DNA from: Leptotrichia wadei
Lineage (GTDB): Bacteria > Fusobacteriota > Fusobacteriia > Fusobacteriales > Leptotrichiaceae
Assembly (NCBI RefSeq): GCF_007990545.2
Contig: NZ_AP019829.2
Span: forward strand, 310,001 to 374,000
DNA: 64,000 bases
Reading direction: 5' to 3'
Of the stretch, positions 16,901 through 27,663 are shown piece after piece (the stretch's first letter is position 1; every line of letters begins with the position of its first letter). Made by a program: the position numbers and the translations under genes. Under the pieces are notes generated by a model, which saw nothing but the letters and a program-made list of their open reading frames with translations, was not told the origin of the DNA and did not search any database.

Positions 16901-17388
16901 ATGTATAATATAGTAAAAAATTATCCAAGATATGAGACTATTAATAGTAAAGATTTAGTAAAAAAACTATTTAATTCAAGAAGATTACTAGATTTACCAG
17001 CTCCTAATACATGTGCAATAAGAGTATCAGAGGCTTTAAATAAAGCAGGTTTTATAATAGACGGTACTATTTTACCTAAAAATGAATATGAAAAAGGGAA
17101 AAATGATAAATGGTATGTATTAACAGCTATGGGAATGAAAAGATATTTAGAAAAAAAATATGGAGGGCTTGCTAGATATTCTGTTAATACTCCTGAATTA
17201 TATAGAAGATTTCGTCAATATATTGATGTACTAGGATCAGGAATTGTTATATATTACAGTCAAATTCTAAAAGCTTTACAGGACATGCTGATATATGGTT
17301 TGAAGAAAAATTTGTTGGAAAGAATTATATACATAATAAATGGGTTAAAGAAGTTTATATTCTTCCAAGCTTTAAACTAAAAAAATAA
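16901..17388 (+). pseudogene. Tae4-family T6SS peptidoglycan amidase, frameshifted
   Basis: The N-terminal part holds the nucleophile Cys38 in PNTCAIRVSEALNKAGF, matching the N-x-C-x-IRMS-x-x-L-N-x-[ST]GF motif of Tae4 NlpC/P60-like amidases, followed by the KWYVLTAMGMKRYLEKKYG segment. In the first frame the C-terminus is nonsense. A one-base loss near 17261-17266 restores, in the -1 frame, SFTGHADIWFEEKF (catalytic His codon at 17284) and VKEVYILPSF to a stop at 17388. Tae4 enzymes cut the D-Glu-mDAP bond of peptidoglycan after delivery to the periplasm. There is no signal peptide, as expected for an injected effector. As sequenced it would be inactive. Confidence 0.82.
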
Positions 17389-17545
17389 ATTTAATATTGC
17401 AAACTATAAATAAAATAAAAAACTAGATGATAGCAGCAATATATTTTAGTTATGAATATTTTTTATTTCATTGTATATTAAATTGTATAGATAGAAGTTT
17501 TTAATATTTTAAATAAAAAAAATGAAAAGGAGTGGAGTTTTTATT

Positions 17546-17980
17546 ATGACAGATTATTATAAAAGACTAGGTGTTTCAGAAGATGCTGATGCAAAAGAGA
17601 TAAATGCAAAATACAGAAAATTAGCCATGAAATATCATCCAGACAGAAATCCTGATGATAAGAAGGCTGAGGAAATGTTTAAGACAATCAGCGAGGCGTA
17701 TGAGATACTTGGTGATGAGAATAAAAGAAAAGAATACGATGAGAAAAGGAAGAATAAGGGAAATACTGGAAGTCAAAGATTTGGTGAGAAGAAATCAAGC
17801 AGGGCAGAGCAGAACAGTGAATCAGCTAAAAGGGGGGCTGAGGCATTTTTCCGTAATTTTTCAGCAAATCCAAATGATATAAAGAATATGTTTGAAAGTG
17901 CTAAGGATGGTTTAAAGGAAGGGGTGAAAAATGAAGAAATTTATTTTGATAATCTTTTTTTGTTTGTTAATAGGATGTAG
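17546..17980 (+). CDS. Small J-domain (DnaJ-like) protein of the injection island
   Basis: 144 residues starting at ATG 17546 ([10 protein letters not shown]), 8 bases after TGGAG; an upstream in-frame ATG at 17522 precedes that site. Residues 1-68 are a J domain with the HPD motif ([10 protein letters not shown]), the part that stimulates Hsp70 ATPase. The rest is a polar, Ser/Arg/Glu-rich tail without zinc fingers or the DnaJ C-terminal domain, so it is not the housekeeping co-chaperone (that is at 21031-22218). It overlaps the lipoprotein start by 50 bases. Its own 5' end is also present as a stub at 15295, which ties it to the mobile cassettes. Confidence 0.85.
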   Translation: MTDYYKRLGVSEDADAKEINAKYRKLAMKYHPDRNPDDKKAEEMFKTISEAYEILGDENKRKEYDEKRKNKGNTGSQRFGEKKSSRAEQNSESAKRGAEAFFRNFSANPNDIKNMFESAKDGLKEGVKNEEIYFDNLFLFVNRM

Positions 17981-19157
17981 AAATCAAGGAAATGATGTGG
18001 TAATAAAAGATATTGATGATGTTTATTTTTATCTGGAAAATAAGAAAAATCCTGAAAAAGCTCAATTAATGGCAAGAATTGTTTTTGAACTGGAAAGGGA
18101 AAACTATGAAGAAGCAGAAAAGTATTTTTTAAAACTGGCAAAATACGATAAAACCGCTTATGTTTCGCTTGCAAATATGTATTATGAACATATTGATAAA
18201 AAAGAAGGGGAAAAGAGGTATGAAATAGCTTTTGAAAAAGGAAATAAAAGGGCAGGTACAATTTTGGGGATGATTGCTGAAGATAATAATGATTATAAAA
18301 AGGCGGAAGAATGGTACAAAAAATCGTTGGATAAAGAGAATATGTTAGGATATAAATTTTTTGCTAAATTTTTATATAAAACAAATAGGAAAAATGAGGC
18401 TGAGAAATATTTCATAGAAGCTGGAAATCTCAAAGATGCGGATTCGATGTTATACTTAATAAAAATATATTATATGAAAAAAGATACTGAAAAATTGAAA
18501 TACTGGCAAGACAAAATATTAAATACAAAGGAAATTTTTAAATTTGACGATGAAACGAATGATTTATTGAAATATAGTTTGTCAAAAGATAAGATAGATA
18601 AGGAGTTTTTTGAATTGTATATAAAAGGGGAAGAAAGTGTTTTAAAGAAAGACTATGAAGAAGCAGAAAAATATCTTGTACAAATGGAAAAGCTAAAAAA
18701 AGAAGGAATTTTATATACAGCTGATTTTTATTATCGTTTTAAGGATGAAAAAGAAAAGGGAATAGAAAAGTATAAAAGAGCATATGAAAATGGCATAAAG
18801 GAAGCAGCAGCTTTTATGGGAATTATTGAGCATAGAAACAGGAATATTGATGAAGCAAAGAAATGGTATAAAATAGCGTCAGAAGCAGGAAATACTAATT
18901 CACAAATATATTTGGCACAAATTCTGAAAGAAGAAGGCGATAAAACCGAAGCTCTAAATTTGTATTTAAAAGCGGCTGAACTAAAAGATTATAGAGCGAT
19001 AAATTATTTATTAAAATATTACTACAGAGAGAAAAATTTGAAAGAAATAAAAAAATGGGTAGATGTAGTTAAAAAATCAAATGGACTAAAAAATTATAGT
19101 GAAGTTGACAGTAGAAGAATAAAAGAATATGAAAAATTTTTAAATAAAAATAATTAA
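17931..19157 (+). CDS. TPR/Sel1-like repeat lipoprotein upstream of VgrG
   Basis: 408 residues. The signal peptide has lipobox LLIGC with Cys at about 16. The mature part is made of about nine helical repeats of 34-38 residues with Sel1/TPR signatures ([55 protein letters not shown]). It is likely a periplasm-facing protein-binding scaffold. In T6SS loci of other bacteria, Sel1-repeat lipoproteins next to VgrG act as immunity proteins to phospholipase effectors, so an immunity or adaptor role is plausible here. It starts inside the 3' end of the J-domain gene and lies 75 bases upstream of vgrG. Confidence 0.78.
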   Translation: MKKFILIIFFCLLIGCRNQGNDVVIKDIDDVYFYLENKKNPEKAQLMARIVFELERENYEEAEKYFLKLAKYDKTAYVSLANMYYEHIDKKEGEKRYEIAFEKGNKRAGTILGMIAEDNNDYKKAEEWYKKSLDKENMLGYKFFAKFLYKTNRKNEAEKYFIEAGNLKDADSMLYLIKIYYMKKDTEKLKYWQDKILNTKEIFKFDDETNDLLKYSLSKDKIDKEFFELYIKGEESVLKKDYEEAEKYLVQMEKLKKEGILYTADFYYRFKDEKEKGIEKYKRAYENGIKEAAAFMGIIEHRNRNIDEAKKWYKIASEAGNTNSQIYLAQILKEEGDKTEALNLYLKAAELKDYRAINYLLKYYYREKNLKEIKKWVDVVKKSNGLKNYSEVDSRRIKEYEKFLNKNN

Positions 19158-19232
19158 AATTTATAGTTAGAAAAGTTATAATTGCAAATCAATTTTAATT
19201 TAAAATAAAAAATATAAAAGGTAGGTTAAAAA

Positions 19233-20927
19233 ATGGAGAATAATTTAAATAATCAGAAGCCAGTGGAATTTTTTTCTGCTGAAAGAATAAAGATAGAAAT
19301 AGATGGACAGCAGATACTTTGGAGAGATATGAATCTTGAAATAGATTCAAAGATAGGGGAACATACAATTGGGAAAATAAAATATACGGCATCACCGAAC
19401 CAGTTAAGTTTATACGATGCCCTGATAGATAAAAAAGGCGACAAGACAATAGTAGTTACAGGAAGAAGCAACATATCGGATGAAGCGGGAAATGCTACAG
19501 ATAAAATATTCTTAAATGGAGTTATAAGCAAACTTAGGATAAAGGAAACAAAGGCAGGAGCATTGGCAGTTGAATTATTATGCAGTTCAAAGAGCATACT
19601 TCTTGACAGAATACCAAGATACCGTTCATTTCAGGATCCAACACTTACGTATACAGATATAGCACAGGAAGTGAATAAAAATTATAATGATGGGGAAACA
19701 TTGGTAAATATAGGGGAAGATATGCAGGCAGTCCCAAGAATGACAATCCAGTATAATGAAACAGACTGGGAATACTTAAAGAGAATAGCATCGTATACAG
19801 GACAGCCACTAATGGCAAATTCAAATAAAGTTCTGGTAGGATTTTTCAAGAATATGCCAGCACAGACACCAAACTTGACATATTCATATTTTGGAAAGGA
19901 AACAGAGGAGGAAAGAACATATTACAGGGTAGAGGGGACAGAAGTGTATTCAGTATCAACCCCAATAAAATTAAAAATTAGAAACAGAGTATCAGGCGAA
20001 GAAGTGGAAAATGACTACTATGTAATAGAAAGCAGAATATACAATGAAGGAAACACCTTAAAGTGCGAATACAAGCTAGGAAAGCAGACAGATTATTTTG
20101 TAGATCCAATACCGCACGAAAAGATAAGAGGAGCAGTGATAGAAGCGAGAACAGTACATATTGCAAGAACAGATGAGAGCAAGAGTGAGCATGGAAGAAC
20201 TGATGGAAGTTCGAATAATCTTGAAGGTAGAACTATGGGAATAAAGCCTGTAAATATATATGTTGCTGAGGAGCAGGAAAAAAATAATAACAGAAGTCAG
20301 GAAGTGAAAGAAAGCGATATTGCAGTTATGACAGTTGACTTGACAGAAGGGCTAAGAAAACTTGGAGGAGCAGTACAAAGTGAAGCGGATAAATATGCTG
20401 GAAAAAGTTATTTCCCATATGTAACTCCATACAGTCAGACAAATACAGGATTTACGCCTGCACCAGAGCCAAATGACAGGATAGCACTTTATTTTCCAAG
20501 TGAAAACGAAACGCATGCGTTGGTAATGGGAGCGGTAAATAATAACGGTAATGGAAGGTTTACTAATCCTGATAAAAGGAACTTTACATTAGGACCAAGT
20601 CAGGCAGCTAGAGGAGGAACACCTGCGAATGAAGGGAAACCGATGTACAACTTTACTTTGGATAATGAGAAGTTTATTGTTAATGTAGGAAATTTAATTA
20701 GTTTGACTTCAAATGGTACGGCACAGATGACAGCAAAAAGTAATATAGATTTAACTTCAACTGATGCTATAGCAACATTGAGAGGTAAAAGTTGTGTAAA
20801 AGCAATAGCGATTGAAAATGCAGAACTTATGGCAAAAAATGTCAATGTTGGACTTGGAGAAGGTGGAAAAGCGAATCAAACTAAGATAAAAGAAATAAAA
20901 ACTGCACTCAAAACTCAAATGAGATAA
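19233..20927 (+). CDS. vgrG: VgrG-like spike protein (contractile injection system)
   Basis: 564 residues. Residues about 1-280 resemble the gp27/phage late-control D hub, including IQYNETDWEYLKRIASYTG at about 168-186, the most conserved VgrG signature. Around 390-450 is a gp5-like OB-fold domain (YFPYVTPYSQ, DRIALYFPSENETHALVMGAV). The C-terminus (510-564) has beta-helix-like SNIDLTSTDAI repeats and then stops: no effector extension and no obvious PAAR domain. VgrG trimers cap the Hcp tube and carry effectors across membranes. It looks complete, unlike most of the island, and ends in a terminator. Confidence 0.87.
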   Translation: MENNLNNQKPVEFFSAERIKIEIDGQQILWRDMNLEIDSKIGEHTIGKIKYTASPNQLSLYDALIDKKGDKTIVVTGRSNISDEAGNATDKIFLNGVISKLRIKETKAGALAVELLCSSKSILLDRIPRYRSFQDPTLTYTDIAQEVNKNYNDGETLVNIGEDMQAVPRMTIQYNETDWEYLKRIASYTGQPLMANSNKVLVGFFKNMPAQTPNLTYSYFGKETEEERTYYRVEGTEVYSVSTPIKLKIRNRVSGEEVENDYYVIESRIYNEGNTLKCEYKLGKQTDYFVDPIPHEKIRGAVIEARTVHIARTDESKSEHGRTDGSSNNLEGRTMGIKPVNIYVAEEQEKNNNRSQEVKESDIAVMTVDLTEGLRKLGGAVQSEADKYAGKSYFPYVTPYSQTNTGFTPAPEPNDRIALYFPSENETHALVMGAVNNNGNGRFTNPDKRNFTLGPSQAARGGTPANEGKPMYNFTLDNEKFIVNVGNLISLTSNGTAQMTAKSNIDLTSTDAIATLRGKSCVKAIAIENAELMAKNVNVGLGEGGKANQTKIKEIKTALKTQMR

Positions 20928-20945
20928 GAGATGCAGTTTTTTTAG
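20897..20945 (+). terminator. Intrinsic terminator overlapping the vgrG stop
   Basis: Stem AAAACTGCACTC / GAG-A-TGCAGTTTT spans the last codons of vgrG and is followed by a run of T. It closes the island's plus-strand unit. Confidence 0.85.
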
Positions 20946-21030
20946 TTTGAGGGTGTGTAAAAATTGTTGTATAAACACAAAATATAATATAAATTTTTAT
21001 CAATCTTTGTTTTCATTTTTACCAAAATTT

Positions 21031-22218
21031 TCAATTTTCAAATTTACTGAAAAATCTTTTTATTTTATCTTTAAATGAATGTGCCTTTTTGTAATTTTTC
21101 TTATTGTCAAGCGAACCATCAAATTCACGTAAAATTTCCTTTTGCTTGTCAGTAAGATTTGTTGGAGTTTCTACTTTTATTTCTACAATTTCATCTCCTC
21201 TATTTTCGCTTCGGCTATATTTTATTCCTTCATTTTTCAATCTAAAGATTTTTCCGTTTTGAGTCCCTTCTGGAATTACAATTTTTTTCTTTCCATTAAG
21301 TGTAGGTACTTCTACTTCTCCACCTAAAATAGCCGTTGTCATTTTTAAAGGAACTTCACAACGAATGTCATATTCACTTATTCTATCAAAAATATCATGT
21401 TTTGCAACAGTTATATATACTCTTAAATCTCCAAAGATTCCACCATTTGCCCCTGCGTCTCCACATCCTCTTACTATTAATTTTTGTCCAGTTTGAAGAC
21501 CTGATGGAAATCTTACCTTTTTCGTAAATGTTTCTCTTTCCAAACCTGTTCCATGACAAGTATGACATTCTTTTTCAGGTATTTTTCCAGTTCCATGACA
21601 CTTATCACATTCCTGTATTCCACTTGCCATTCCAAATAATGTTCTTTGTTGAATTTTTATATGCCCTGAACCATTACATTTGTCACATGTTTTTGTACCG
21701 TGTCCAGGTTCAGCACCGCTTCCATGACAAGTGTGACATTGTCCATTTCTTTTATATTTTAATTCTTTTTCTACACCAAAAGCTACTTCTTCAAGAGTTA
21801 ATGTTAAATTGTATCTTAAATCATCCCCTCTATGTACTCTTGGTCCTTGACTTTGTTGACCTCTTCCACCAAAAAAACTTCCAAAGCTTCCAAAAATATC
21901 TCCTAAATCTTCAAAATCAAATCCGCCAGCACCGCCAAAACCTTGTCCTCCGAAGCCTTGTCCACCAAAGCCGCCAGCTCCAGCTCCTCCATTTTCAAAT
22001 GCTGCATGTCCATACTGATCATAAGCTGCCCTTTTTTGCGGATCACTTAACACTTCATTTGCTTCCTGTACTTCCTTAAATTTGGCTTCAGCTTCAGGAT
22101 TATCCTTATTTCTATCTGGATGATATTTTTTTGCCATACTCCTGTACGCTTTTTTTATATCCTGTTCTGAAGCGTTTTTGGGTACGCCAAGTACTTCATA
22201 ATAATCTCTTTTTGCCAT
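21031..22218 (-). CDS. dnaJ: Chaperone DnaJ
   Basis: 395 residues, full-length housekeeping DnaJ: J domain with HPD in KYHPDRNKD (about 32-34), a Gly/Phe-rich linker (about 75-115), four zinc-binding CxxCxGxG repeats ([32 protein letters not shown]), and the C-terminal substrate domain. It stimulates DnaK ATPase and delivers unfolded proteins. It is separated from dnaK by four unrelated genes, and no CIRCE is visible in front of it, so it may be transcribed from its own promoter or by read-through. Confidence 0.97.
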   Translation of the reverse strand: MAKRDYYEVLGVPKNASEQDIKKAYRSMAKKYHPDRNKDNPEAEAKFKEVQEANEVLSDPQKRAAYDQYGHAAFENGGAGAGGFGGQGFGGQGFGGAGGFDFEDLGDIFGSFGSFFGGRGQQSQGPRVHRGDDLRYNLTLTLEEVAFGVEKELKYKRNGQCHTCHGSGAEPGHGTKTCDKCNGSGHIKIQQRTLFGMASGIQECDKCHGTGKIPEKECHTCHGTGLERETFTKKVRFPSGLQTGQKLIVRGCGDAGANGGIFGDLRVYITVAKHDIFDRISEYDIRCEVPLKMTTAILGGEVEVPTLNGKKKIVIPEGTQNGKIFRLKNEGIKYSRSENRGDEIVEIKVETPTNLTDKQKEILREFDGSLDNKKNYKKAHSFKDKIKRFFSKFEN

Positions 22219-22329
22219 TTTCTATCTTTTATCCTTTCCACTTCTGCAAATTTTATTTTATCTGTTTTTATTTTTATAAATTATAATTATTTATTCAAAA
22301 ACTTTAATTTCATTTCTTATATAATAAAT

Positions 22330-22812
22330 TTAAATACTTCCAATTAAACTTATTAATCCAAATAATATTAACATTTCATTAGTTATATTTTCTACACCCC
22401 TAAAGTATAATATAGAACCTGAATTTTTATAAAATATAAATAACACTGTTAAAGCAATTAATAAATATAAAACTCCTGTAATGGGATCCTTTCCTTTCCC
22501 AGACTCTCTTATTTTATTAAAAACGGAACTAATTGAAATAAATATGAAAACTCCATATAAAAATGATTTGAAACTTACATCCAATTGAAATATATGAATT
22601 AAAACTAATAAAAAAGTTTCAATAATCGCATTTTCAAATCCTGCTTTTAGCGATTTACCAACAAAAAAACAAATGCCTAACACAATTAGAAAATATATAA
22701 ATATATTTAAATTTGAAAAGTTAATGCCATAATTATAGAATAATCTTCCAAATGAAAATGCACCTACAAAAATTGCAAACTTTTTAAAATTATTTTTTAG
22801 TATTTCTAACAT
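22330..22812 (-). CDS. Hypothetical membrane protein
   Basis: 160 residues from ATG 22812 (GAAGGAAG site upstream; a GTG at 22818 is also in frame). Four to five membrane segments are predicted. No conserved motif or polar active-site pattern is visible. It lies between dnaJ and the aldose-epimerase-like gene. Confidence 0.6.
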   Translation of the reverse strand: MLEILKNNFKKFAIFVGAFSFGRLFYNYGINFSNLNIFIYFLIVLGICFFVGKSLKAGFENAIIETFLLVLIHIFQLDVSFKSFLYGVFIFISISSVFNKIRESGKGKDPITGVLYLLIALTVLFIFYKNSGSILYFRGVENITNEMLILFGLISLIGSI

Positions 22813-22865
22813 TTTCACTTCCTTCTATTATAATTCCAAAAAATATTTTTTAATTTGTCAGGAAC

Positions 22866-22937
22866 TTATAATTTTTTAGTTTTATAGCTGGCATCCAAAA
22901 AATTATAATCATCTAATAATTGGCTTTACAGCTAATT
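22866..22937. other. Two inverted repeats between the aldose-epimerase-like gene and the membrane protein gene
   Basis: TATAATTTTTT / AAAAAATTATA (22866-22908) and AATTGGC / GCTAATT (22916-22937) can fold on either strand. Neither has a clear T tail on the minus strand, so a terminator role is doubtful. Confidence 0.35.
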
Positions 22938-22992
22938 GAATATATTATAACCTAATTTGTCAATAAAACCAATAAAAAATTTAAATTTTTGT

Positions 22993-23874
22993 TTATTTTT
23001 TTCCTTCAATAACTAATTTTGCAAAAAATTCCTCTCCAGCTTCCAATTTCAAAATTCCAATTTTTTCTTCTAATTTCCCGCTTGTATTCTCAAAATCAGA
23101 AATTCCATACCAAGGCTCTATGCACACAAATGGAGCTTTCGGCTTGCTCCAAAATGCGACATAAGGAAAACCTTTATATTCAACACTTAATTTTTTTGAA
23201 TTTTTACTATTTTTTATCACAACCTTTTCTGATTTCAAGCCTTCAAAAATTATCGCATCATCATCAAATACATTTTCAGTAATCTGCAATTTATTCTCAT
23301 TATTCAAGCAATCAGCCTTTTCATCTAAAACAAGCCCTTTTTCATTCAATTTATATTTCTTTGAAGTCTCATTTTTCTCAAATTCCAAATAATAATCACT
23401 CAATTTTATATTATCATTTACATCAAGTGCAAATGCAGGATGTGTTCCAAGTGAAAAATACATATCAGAATCATTTTTATTTACAACATTGTACTCAATT
23501 TCCAAAGCATTTCCAGCAATTGTATAAGTTATAAACAATTCAAAATCAAACGGATACTTCTCTAAAGTTTCCTTATTTGAAGAAAATCTAAACTTCAAAG
23601 AGTTTTCAGTTTTCTCAACCAGTTCAAAATTCTCAGTCCGAGCAAACCCATGCCGTGTAGAAATTTTATACTCTTTTCCGTTGTAACTATAAACCCCATT
23701 TTTTATAGTCCCAACAAACGGAAATAGCACAGGCGAACTGGCAGCCCAAAATTCAGGCTTCCTATCCCATATAAACTCTTCTCCATTTACTTTATAACTT
23801 TGTAATTCCGCTCCTCTATCCGCAACTATAATTTCAATATTTCCATATTTTAGAATGTTTATTGTACTTTCCAT
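22993..23874 (-). CDS. Aldose 1-epimerase family protein (LacX-like)
   Basis: 293 residues from ATG 23874 (a GTG three codons upstream is also open). A galactose-mutarotase-type beta-sandwich is suggested by GAELQSYKVNGEEFIWDRKP near the N-terminus, PVLFPFVGT, the RHGFAR-x-x-x-F histidine motif, and LGTHPAFALD containing the second conserved His. The family interconverts sugar anomers or binds hexose phosphates. LacX-type members usually sit in sugar operons; here it stands alone beside heat-shock genes. Confidence 0.83.
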   Translation of the reverse strand: MESTINILKYGNIEIIVADRGAELQSYKVNGEEFIWDRKPEFWAASSPVLFPFVGTIKNGVYSYNGKEYKISTRHGFARTENFELVEKTENSLKFRFSSNKETLEKYPFDFELFITYTIAGNALEIEYNVVNKNDSDMYFSLGTHPAFALDVNDNIKLSDYYLEFEKNETSKKYKLNEKGLVLDEKADCLNNENKLQITENVFDDDAIIFEGLKSEKVVIKNSKNSKKLSVEYKGFPYVAFWSKPKAPFVCIEPWYGISDFENTSGKLEEKIGILKLEAGEEFFAKLVIEGKK

Positions 23875-23904
23875 CTTTAGCACATCCTTTTTTAAAGATT
23901 TTAT

Positions 23905-24075
23905 TTATTTTGATTTTTCACTTTCATATTTGTACCAAATTTCCTTCACAACCTCATTATCCCAATCTAAATCTATTTTTTCATATTTTCCTTTGTAGTT
24001 TAAAAATAATTTTGCAATACTGCTCAATTCTTTTTCTTCTAATTTCTTTACTTTTGATTTTAAATTTTTGCTCAT
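23905..24075 (-). CDS. Small hypothetical protein (56 aa)
   Basis: An ATG at 24075 follows AAAAAAGGATAAAAATTATT, a good ribosome site, and encodes 56 charged residues (MSKNLKSKVKKLEEKELSSI...). It has helical, Lys/Glu-rich composition with three Trp/Tyr near the end. It lies 30 bases upstream of the aldose-epimerase-like gene on the same strand, so it is probably the first gene of that unit. No family is recognised. Confidence 0.5.
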   Translation of the reverse strand: MSKNLKSKVKKLEEKELSSIAKLFLNYKGKYEKIDLDWDNEVVKEIWYKYESEKSK

Positions 24076-24124
24076 AATAATTTTTATCCTTTTTTATATT
24101 ATGAAAAGAATAGAGAATAAATCC

Positions 24125-25114
24125 CTATTCTTCAATTTTTTCATTTTCGTTAATCCAACTATTTAATAGTAATAAAGAAAATAATAAATAAATTCCTGAA
24201 TGTATTTCGTTAAATCTATTGAATTTTATTTCATGATCATAATAATAAATAATTAAAACTATTGATAAAATTATCCCTATAATTAAAAATGCTATTTTAA
24301 ATGGATATAATTCAATTGGATCTTTTATTTGAACTTTTTCAATAATTTCCTGCGATTCATTCAAATTAACTTCCATTTTTTTTAAAGTTTTTTTAATGTT
24401 ATTTTCTGTTTTTACAGATTCTTTTTTAACTTCTTTTTTAACTTCTATAAGTTTTAATTTCAATTCCTTTAAATTTCTTTTCACTTCTTTCATATCTGGT
24501 AATTTTTCTAAATTTCCTTCTACACATACACTTTCTTTTAACATAGTTAAATCGTTTAATTTCTCTGATATTTTCATAAGAATTTTATCTATTTTTTTTA
24601 ATTTTTCTTTTATTTTTTCTATATCTAAATATTTTGATATTTTAGGAAGTAACTCTTCTTCTATTTCCGTTACTCTATCTGAACACTCTATTAAAATTTC
24701 TTTTTTTACATTACTTATTTTATTTAATTTTTGCGACCGTCTTTTTTCTAAAATAACATCGTTAAAAAAAGTACTAAGTAAATAAAATAATGAAATTCCT
24801 AATAATACATCATTTATTTTTGATAAAATATCGTTTTTTATAAGAGAAGATACAGCTGGAAAAACAAATATCATAATCCCAAATATAACGTACTGTCTGT
24901 AATCTTCTTTAAATTTTTTAATAGAACAATATCCTAAAATTATTGATAATATAGTTATTATTATAGCTATTATTATAAATATGTTTATTTTAAATATAAA
25001 TATATTTTCAACAAAAGAAATTTTTAGATAAAATAAACCTAGAGATAATGCTCCAAAAAAAGATTTATCTATGTCTAAATAATCTGTCAAGTTTTTTACT
25101 GAAGCTACATTCAT
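24125..25114 (-). CDS. Membrane protein with central coiled coil, hypothetical
   Basis: 329 residues. Four hydrophobic segments lie in the first 120 residues (about 24-36, 43-63, 73-90, 103-120), a Lys/Glu-rich coiled coil spans about 140-260, and two more membrane segments lie near 272-290 and 305-320. This layout would place a coiled coil of roughly 140 residues on one face of the membrane. It begins 2 bases after the dnaK stop and must be co-transcribed with it, yet has no known chaperone motif. Confidence 0.65.
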   Translation of the reverse strand: MNVASVKNLTDYLDIDKSFFGALSLGLFYLKISFVENIFIFKINIFIIIAIIITILSIILGYCSIKKFKEDYRQYVIFGIMIFVFPAVSSLIKNDILSKINDVLLGISLFYLLSTFFNDVILEKRRSQKLNKISNVKKEILIECSDRVTEIEEELLPKISKYLDIEKIKEKLKKIDKILMKISEKLNDLTMLKESVCVEGNLEKLPDMKEVKRNLKELKLKLIEVKKEVKKESVKTENNIKKTLKKMEVNLNESQEIIEKVQIKDPIELYPFKIAFLIIGIILSIVLIIYYYDHEIKFNRFNEIHSGIYLLFSLLLLNSWINENEKIEE

Positions 25115-25116
25115 TT

Positions 25117-26958
<1,842 letters not shown>

Positions 26959-26983
26959 TTATTTTTGTTTGTATTTTCATATA

Positions 26984-27091
26984 TTAACCATTTTCTCCAC
27001 ATGGTGTAATTAATTTATCTATATCTGCTTGTGTTACTTCATCTTCATTCTCTTCTTCTTCGTTGAGAAAGTTTTTTCTTTTATACTTCAT
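26984..27091 (-). CDS. 35-residue acidic peptide upstream of dnaK
   Basis: ATG at 27091 has a strong AAAGGAGAATTCAA site. The product has a basic start (MKYKRKNFLN), an acidic run (EEEENEDE), and the end VTQADIDKLITPCGENG with a single Cys near the C-terminus. It lies in the transcription unit between the membrane protein and dnaK, 24 bases after the former and 40 before the latter. The good ribosome site and tight spacing support translation; no homologue is known to me. Confidence 0.55.
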   Translation of the reverse strand: MKYKRKNFLNEEEENEDEVTQADIDKLITPCGENG

Positions 27092-27114
27092 TTGAATTCT
27101 CCTTTATTTTTTTG

Positions 27115-27636
27115 TTAAAATGAAACATAGAAAAAAAATGAAATTAAAAATATCAACAATATCGTTATTATTCTTTTTAGAATTTCAGCATTTTTTTTAT
27201 GCAACTTTCTATGTTGTTCTATTATATCTCTATACATAAATATTAATAATTTCAATAATTTTTTTCTGCTTTGTTTTAAAAATTCATCATTAATTTCTTT
27301 TATTTCTAAATTATTGTAGAATTTTATATTTATCATCTGAAACACGCTAAAACATATAAAAATTAACGAAATAATTAATATAATACCTGATAGAATTTTA
27401 ATTAGTATTCCAAAAGTCAAATTAATATTAAATAAGTTTATTGTATTTTTTAAATTGAATTTTTCAATTACCGAAATAATAATCGCTGAAAGAAAAGCAA
27501 TAATAAAACCCGCTCTAGTTTCAAAACTATTTTTTTTATTTCTTTCCATTTGATATTCTAATTTTATTGTTTCTAAAATTTCTTTTAATTTTTCATATTC
27601 ATGAATCTCATCATCTTTTTTTTGTTGTTCTTTCAA
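27115..27636 (-). CDS. Four-segment membrane protein inserted between grpE and dnaK
   Basis: 173 residues: an acidic/basic N-terminal helix (about 1-40), two adjacent membrane segments (about 44-62 and 73-103), a helical cytosolic stretch and a C-terminal segment (about 153-172). It is similar in layout to small SLATT or Pycsar-effector-like membrane proteins, but without a decisive motif. It starts 27 bases downstream of the grpE stop and would be under hrcA-operon control. Confidence 0.6.
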   Translation of the reverse strand: MKEQQKKDDEIHEYEKLKEILETIKLEYQMERNKKNSFETRAGFIIAFLSAIIISVIEKFNLKNTINLFNINLTFGILIKILSGIILIISLIFICFSVFQMINIKFYNNLEIKEINDEFLKQSRKKLLKLLIFMYRDIIEQHRKLHKKNAEILKRIITILLIFLISFFFYVSF

Positions 27637-27663
27637 AGTAAATCTACCTCTGACTAAATATAA

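Larger units (their letters stand above)
4427..20945. mobile_element. Accessory island: integrase/repressor remnant plus mosaic contractile-injection (T6SS-like) cargo region
   Basis: The left edge abuts a tRNA gene and carries a tyrosine integrase, direct repeats and an XRE repressor, all on the minus strand. An abrupt junction near 6447 leads into plus-strand fragments and cargo genes ending at a VgrG-like gene and its terminator. The part after the junction holds truncated ORFs, four one-base frameshifts and a 383-bp internal duplication, while the flanking core genes are intact. I did not find a repeat of the tRNA-Phe 3' end at the right edge, so the extent of the original element is uncertain and at least two events may be merged here. 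Confidence 0.55.

Noticed and set aside
17655-17882. 75-codon frame inside the small J-domain gene
   Set aside because: It overlaps in another frame, is Arg-rich, and has no start signal of its own.
21528-22079. 183-codon plus-strand frame opposite dnaJ
   Set aside because: It is antisense to the zinc-finger and Gly-rich region of dnaJ; His/Leu/Phe-rich composition indicates a shadow.
22819-22992. CIRCE-like operator controlling genes downstream of the aldose-epimerase-like gene
   Set aside because: The inverted repeats here lack TTAGCACTC; the only CIRCE seen is at 29295-29321.
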